A stretch of 18,235 bases of DNA, from positions 1 through 18,235 of the forward strand of contig DVMC01000038.1 of the NCBI GenBank assembly GCA_018715165.1. Reading direction: 5' to 3'. Made by a program: the position numbers and the translations under genes. Below, piece after piece: positions 15,605 through 18,235 of the stretch. The notes beneath the pieces were generated by a model. That model was not told the DNA's origin. It did not search any database and worked only from the letters and a program-made list of their open reading frames with translations. Position 1 is the first letter of the stretch, and each line of letters begins with the position of its first letter. The DNA comes from Limiplasma pullistercoris (GTDB lineage: Bacteria > Bacillota > Clostridia > Christensenellales > Aristaeellaceae).

Positions 15605-15895
15605 TCAGTACTGGTTGTTGCGGTTGCGCTCGAAGCACTCGCGGCAGTACACGGGGCGGTCGCCCTTGGGCTGGAAGGGCACCTGGGTGGTGCAGCCGCA
15701 GCCATCGCAGATCACTTCGTAGTACTGGCGCTCGGCGCGGCCGGGATTCTCGCGGTTGCGGCGAGCGGCGCGGCACTCATGGCAACGGGTGGGGTCGTTC
15801 TGGAAGCCCTTGTCCGCAAAGAACTGCTGCTCAGACGCGCTGAACACAAATTCCTTGCCACAGTCACGGCATACCAAAGTCTTGTCTTCGAACAT
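15605..15895 (-). CDS. Small double zinc-ribbon protein (zinc-trap family plus CxxC-x17-CxxC domain)
   Basis: A 96-residue soluble protein with two zinc knuckles. The first has Cys9/Cys12 and Cys38/Cys41 around FVFSASEQQFFADKGFQ, the pattern of the 'probable zinc-ribbon' family PF13451. The second has Cys63-x2-Cys66, then exactly 17 residues, then Cys84-x2-Cys87 with PVYCRECF, the known CxxC-x17-CxxC domain. A highly charged linker joins them. The function of this family is unknown; nucleic-acid or ribosome association is only a guess. The start at 15895 is chosen because GGAGGG (15910-15905) lies 9 bases upstream; the open frame extends 36 codons further, through the leader. It has its own promoter and lies downstream of dnaA where dnaN is often found. 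Confidence 0.88.
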   Translation of the reverse strand: MFEDKTLVCRDCGKEFVFSASEQQFFADKGFQNDPTRCHECRAARRNRENPGRAERQYYEVICDGCGCTTQVPFQPKGDRPVYCRECFERNRNNQY

Positions 15896-16028
15896 GGTTG
15901 GATTCCCTCCACTTTTTGGTTTGTTCTGTCTCGAATCTGCTTTGAGTCCCTGGCGTGGTTTCCGTGCTTTCGAACAAACTCGAAGGAAAGGAACCTGAAC
16001 CATATAACCTAAGCTGGACAGCGGCTCA

Positions 16029-16056
16029 ATTATAGCATGAATCCATGCGTTTGCAA
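16029..16056 (-). promoter_or_regulatory. Promoter of the zinc-ribbon gene
   Basis: On the minus strand: -35 TTGCAA (16056-16051), a 16-base spacer, and a perfect -10 TATAAT (16034-16029). The predicted start is near 16022, leaving an unusually long leader of about 125 bases before the ATG at 15895. The leader contains a small palindrome TTCGA/TCGAA (near 15970-15985) but no riboswitch that I recognise. Confidence 0.72.
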
Positions 16057-16090
16057 AGCGGTTTCACGAAATTTTCTTTTCCGCCCCTTG

Positions 16091-17446
16091 TCAGGTGGGG
16101 TTTTTGATCATGCGGCGGATATCGTCCAGAAGGCTCACCAGGCTGGGCGACTGCTTGATGGAATCCTCCACCTTGCTGATGGAAGACATCACCGTGGTGT
16201 AGTGCCGGCCGCCGAAGGCGTCGCCGATGCGGGTCAGGCTCAGGCCCATCATCTCGCGCGCCAGGTACATGGCGATCTGCCGGGGCACGGTGATCTCGTG
16301 GTTGCGCTTGGGGCTTTTGAGATCCTCCACGCTCAGGCCGTAGTAGTTGGCCACGGCGTCCTGAATGCTGTCGCAGGTGATCACGCGCGTTTCGGAGTGC
16401 TTGAACAGTTCGCGCAGGGCCTCGCGCGCCAGCTGCATGTCGATGGGCCGGCGGGTCAGGCTGGAATATGCCGTCAGGCGGGTCACGCTGCCCTCCAGCT
16501 CACGCACGTTGGTGTCGATCTTCTCGGCGATCAACGCCAGGATGTCGTCGCTGATGTTGAGGTGCTCAAACTCCGCCTTCTTGCGCAGGATCGCCAGCCG
16601 CGTTTCAAAATCCGGCCGCTGGATGTCCGCCACCAGGCCGCCTTCAAAGCGGCTGCACAGGCGCTCCTCCAGCTTCTGAATCTCCTTGGGGGGCTTATCG
16701 GAGGTCATCACGATCTGCTTGCCGGCCTCGCGCAGGTGGTTGAAGGTGTGGAAGAACTCCTCCTCCGTGCCATGCTTGCCCGCGATGAACTGGATATCGT
16801 CCACCATGAGGATATCCACGTTGCGGAAGCGCTCGCGGAACTGCTGGTTCTGGTTGCTCTGCATGGCGCTGACCAGCTGGTTGGTAAAGTCCTCGCTGGT
16901 GATGTATAAAATGCGCATATCGGGATACAGCTCATGCGCATAGTGGCCGATGGCATGCATCAGATGCGTCTTGCCCAGGCCCACGCCGCCATAGATGAAC
17001 AGCGGGTTGTACGCCTTGGCGGGCACCTCCGCCACCGCCAAAGACACCGCGTGCGCAAAGCGGTTGCTGGAGCCCACCACAAAGGTATCAAAGGTATACT
17101 TGGGATTGAGCAGCGCCAGCGAATCGCCGGAAGAACGGGCCTCCAGCGCCTTGAGGCGGTCCTTGAGCTCCTCGTGCCCATAGACCTCCACCGTCAGGGC
17201 GCGGCCTGCCGCCGTGCCGACCGCCTTTTGAATCTGGCCCATATAGCGGCTGGTCCCCATCTGCTGCACCACGGGACTCACGCACTCCAGCAGCAGGATA
17301 TCCCCCACCAGCACGCAGGGCTTGAGAGCCGTTTCAATCCAGGTGCTGTAACTGATACGGGTCATCTCCTCCTGCAAAATTTTGCAGGCGCTTTCCCACA
17401 GCTCCTCAGCCTTCAACACGGCGCATTCAACCTTCCATTCGTGCAT
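16091..17446 (-). CDS. dnaA: Chromosomal replication initiator protein DnaA
   Basis: It binds DnaA boxes at oriC, oligomerises with ATP and opens the origin. The 451-residue length is normal. Domain I is about 10-90 (ELWESACKILQEEMTRISYS), a short domain II follows, and the AAA+ domain is about 115-340 with Walker A GGVGLGKTH (153-161), Walker B ILMVDDIQF (212-220) and the arginine-finger segment SRFEGG (265-270). Domain IV is about 355-451, with the signature GDAFGGRHYTTV (408-419). In the family this reads GGRDHTTV, so the two base-contact residues are His415 and Tyr416 here. The ATG at 17446 has no Shine-Dalgarno site; a GTG at 17419 follows GGAAGG and would place the start nearer the conserved domain. 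The start is therefore uncertain. No dnaN follows. Confidence 0.95.
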   Translation of the reverse strand: MHEWKVECAVLKAEELWESACKILQEEMTRISYSTWIETALKPCVLVGDILLLECVSPVVQQMGTSRYMGQIQKAVGTAAGRALTVEVYGHEELKDRLKALEARSSGDSLALLNPKYTFDTFVVGSSNRFAHAVSLAVAEVPAKAYNPLFIYGGVGLGKTHLMHAIGHYAHELYPDMRILYITSEDFTNQLVSAMQSNQNQQFRERFRNVDILMVDDIQFIAGKHGTEEEFFHTFNHLREAGKQIVMTSDKPPKEIQKLEERLCSRFEGGLVADIQRPDFETRLAILRKKAEFEHLNISDDILALIAEKIDTNVRELEGSVTRLTAYSSLTRRPIDMQLAREALRELFKHSETRVITCDSIQDAVANYYGLSVEDLKSPKRNHEITVPRQIAMYLAREMMGLSLTRIGDAFGGRHYTTVMSSISKVEDSIKQSPSLVSLLDDIRRMIKNPT

Positions 17447-17471
17447 ATTATACAAAGTTTGCTTTGGTCCG

Positions 17472-17480
17472 TTATCCACA
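17472..17480 (+). promoter_or_regulatory. DnaA box, perfect consensus
   Basis: TTATCCACA on the plus strand is the exact canonical DnaA box. It lies 26 bases upstream of the dnaA ATG, inside the predicted dnaA leader, so it may serve both initiation and autoregulation. Confidence 0.85.
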
Positions 17481-17506
17481 ATGGGTTCTTCCAAAGATGC
17501 AAAGAA

Positions 17507-17515
17507 TGTGGAAAA
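17507..17515 (-). promoter_or_regulatory. DnaA box, one mismatch
   Basis: Reads TTTTCCACA on the minus strand, one mismatch from the TTATCCACA consensus. It is in the opposite orientation to the perfect box at 17472 and 6 bases from the next box. Confidence 0.7.
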
Positions 17516-17521
17516 CGCCCT

Positions 17522-17530
17522 TGTGGAAAA
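17522..17530 (-). promoter_or_regulatory. DnaA box, one mismatch
   Basis: Reads TTTTCCACA on the minus strand, identical to the box at 17507-17515 and in the same orientation. The two start 15 bases apart. A weaker site, CATTCCACA, sits at 17541-17549 on the plus strand. Confidence 0.7.
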
Positions 17531-17560
17531 CCACACGCGCCATTCCACATTTCGTGAATT

Positions 17561-17589
17561 ATCATAGCAGATACGGACACTTTTGACAA
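17561..17589 (-). promoter_or_regulatory. Promoter of dnaA
   Basis: On the minus strand: -35 TTGTCA (17589-17584), a 17-base spacer, and -10 TATGAT (17566-17561), each one mismatch from consensus. The predicted start is near 17554 and the leader is about 108 bases. All DnaA boxes found lie in that leader, consistent with DnaA autorepression by roadblock. Confidence 0.75.
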
Positions 17590-17690
17590 GTCTCCCCTTT
17601 TCGCGCCCTTTTGCATAGGCGGCGGCATGTTGAAAACCCTCTTTCCCACCCATGGTGGCAGGATGCGTCATCCCCCACAAAACATGGCGC

Positions 17691-17719
17691 TTGACAAGTT
17701 AAATTTGTATATCTATGCA
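17691..17719 (+). promoter_or_regulatory. Candidate promoter of the divergent right-hand gene
   Basis: A perfect -35 TTGACA (17691-17696), a 17-base spacer, and a weak -10 TATGCA (17714-17719). It points towards the gene starting at 17874 and would give a leader of about 150 bases. The weak -10 box keeps this tentative. Confidence 0.4.
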
Positions 17720-17790
17720 TCTAGTTTCGTATAAAATTACAATTCTTAAAGAAATGATTTCCTTCTGTCATATTTTCCGCACGCAAAAAC
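17697..17790. other. AT-rich candidate DNA unwinding element
   Basis: A conspicuously AT-rich block in an otherwise GC-rich window, containing runs such as TTAAATTTGTATATC, TATAAAATTAC and TTCTTAAAG. It lies on the far side of the oriC-like region from dnaA. The composition is seen; the unwinding role is inferred from position. Confidence 0.5.
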
Positions 17791-17873
17791 AAGGACTTGA
17801 TGAAGAGCATGTAGAAATATGTTGCAGAATTGGGTTGGCATCAGCTTGCAAAGACGGGAGGTATCAGGCGGCG

Positions 17874-18235
17874 ATGGCGATTCCCGTTGGGGTAGCGGAT
17901 GTGGAGCGCGTGCTCAGGCCGTGGCTTGGGACGCTTTTTTTGAGCGCCAACCCGCTGGCCTCCGAGATCGCCGGGCACATGCGCGCCTACGCACCCTACC
18001 GCCAGACCCTGGAAAGTTTGCGCGACGAACTGGAGAGCCTGCTCCTGGTGAAGCTCAACCGCCTCACCAGCGGCAGCCTGACCGTCATCACCGACAATTA
18101 TCACACCCGCCGGCTGGGCATGGGGCATATCGCCGCCATCACCGATGACCTGATGGGCGTGATTTTCGACAAGCTGACCCCCTTTTCCGCCAACTTCATC
18201 AAGCTCAACGACTACAGCCTGCGCGTCTACAGCCT
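17874..18235 (+). CDS. Hypothetical protein, 3' end outside window
   Basis: The frame from ATG 17874 stays open to the last base (120 codons seen). It begins MAIPVGVADVERVLRPWLG and continues with LESLRDELESLLLVKLNRL (about 47-65) and NYHTRRLGMGHIAAITDDL (about 75-93). GGGAGGT at 17856-17862 is 11 bases upstream. Codons look like those of neighbouring genes, with GC at third positions, so the frame is more credible than the overlapping one from 17819. No signal peptide or membrane segment is evident; the Leu-rich 47-65 stretch could be helical. I do not recognise the family. It is divergent from dnaA across the origin, a place that in many Firmicutes holds rpmH, which this is not. Confidence 0.7.
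   Translation, partial: MAIPVGVADVERVLRPWLGTLFLSANPLASEIAGHMRAYAPYRQTLESLRDELESLLLVKLNRLTSGSLTVITDNYHTRRLGMGHIAAITDDLMGVIFDKLTPFSANFIKLNDYSLRVYS

Larger units (their letters stand above)
17447..17873. other. oriC: oriC-like region between dnaA and a divergent gene
   Basis: A 427-base non-coding stretch upstream of dnaA. Beside dnaA it has three clear DnaA boxes plus a weak fourth (17541-17549), together with the dnaA promoter. Further away lies a GC-richer spacer with a short palindrome CCACC/GGTGG (17646-17658), then a strongly AT-rich segment (about 17697-17790) that could be the unwinding element. The box cluster, the AT-rich block and the position upstream of dnaA are the usual layout of Firmicutes origins. 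I did not recognise convincing DnaA-trio repeats. A GC-skew switch could not be computed here. Confidence 0.72.

Noticed and set aside
12147..15776. A minus-strand open frame of 1209 codons opposite the third and fourth channel subunits
   Set aside because: Its product is dominated by Gln, His, Arg, Ala and Gly with no domain, and it lies antisense to clear membrane-protein genes. This is the usual antisense shadow in GC-rich DNA.
17447..17680. Extension of dnaA upstream to 17680
   Set aside because: The frame is open but crosses the dnaA promoter and DnaA boxes, and the added residues do not resemble DnaA domain I.
17819..18148. A 109-codon plus-strand frame overlapping the last gene
   Set aside because: Arg/Pro-rich shadow frame; the overlapping frame from 17874 has natural composition and a ribosome site.
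1..18235. tRNA, rRNA, CRISPR arrays, insertion sequences and phage genes
   Set aside because: I found no cloverleaf, no regularly spaced repeats, no transposase motifs or terminal repeats, and no phage-type proteins.

Overview
This GC-rich window looks like chromosome of a member of the Bacillota (Clostridia or a close relative). The support is clear Shine-Dalgarno sites, sigma-A type promoters, a clostridial-style DnaA with an upstream oriC-like region, an archaeal/fungal-type aspartate-semialdehyde dehydrogenase beside dapA and dapB, and an Mrp/Mbh-type membrane operon. The taxonomic call is an inference from gene content only.

Layout. (1) 1-2741 (+): asd (5' end outside the window), dapA and dapB, the aspartate-to-diaminopimelate branch for lysine and peptidoglycan. 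(2) 2747-3073 (-): a small XRE-type regulator, convergent with dapB. (3) 3074-3400: an intergenic region with a promoter and three hairpins, two of them terminator-like. (4) 3401-4279 (-): a DegV-family lipid-binding protein, divergent from (5) 4470-5984 (+): a polytopic GT-C/ArnT-like membrane protein. (6) 6132-15497 (+): a ten-gene operon with overlapping or tightly spaced genes and a near-consensus promoter. It encodes MnhE, MnhF, MnhG, a DUF4040/MbhD protein, an MbhE-MnhB fusion, MnhC and then four different NuoL/M/N-like ion-translocating subunits. It closes with a strong terminator. (7) 15605-15895 (-): a small double zinc-ribbon protein. (8) 16091-17446 (-): dnaA. (9) 17447-17873: oriC-like region with DnaA boxes, dnaA promoter and an AT-rich stretch. 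(10) 17874-18235 (+): start of an unrecognised gene cut by the window edge.

How it fits together. The large operon is the most notable system. It has all the small subunits of an Mrp cation/proton antiporter or of the membrane arm of an Mbh-type complex. It also has four antiporter-like subunits, each keeping the key Glu and Lys residues, and no hydrogenase, NuoB/D/H-like or ferredoxin subunit beside them. It could be a stand-alone multi-channel Na+/H+ antiporter or an orphan membrane arm that docks on redox subunits encoded elsewhere. If the origin is where it appears to be, this operon and the dap genes are transcribed towards it, head-on to replication. dnaA has no dnaN next to it, and its DNA-binding signature has two substitutions at normally invariant base-contact positions.
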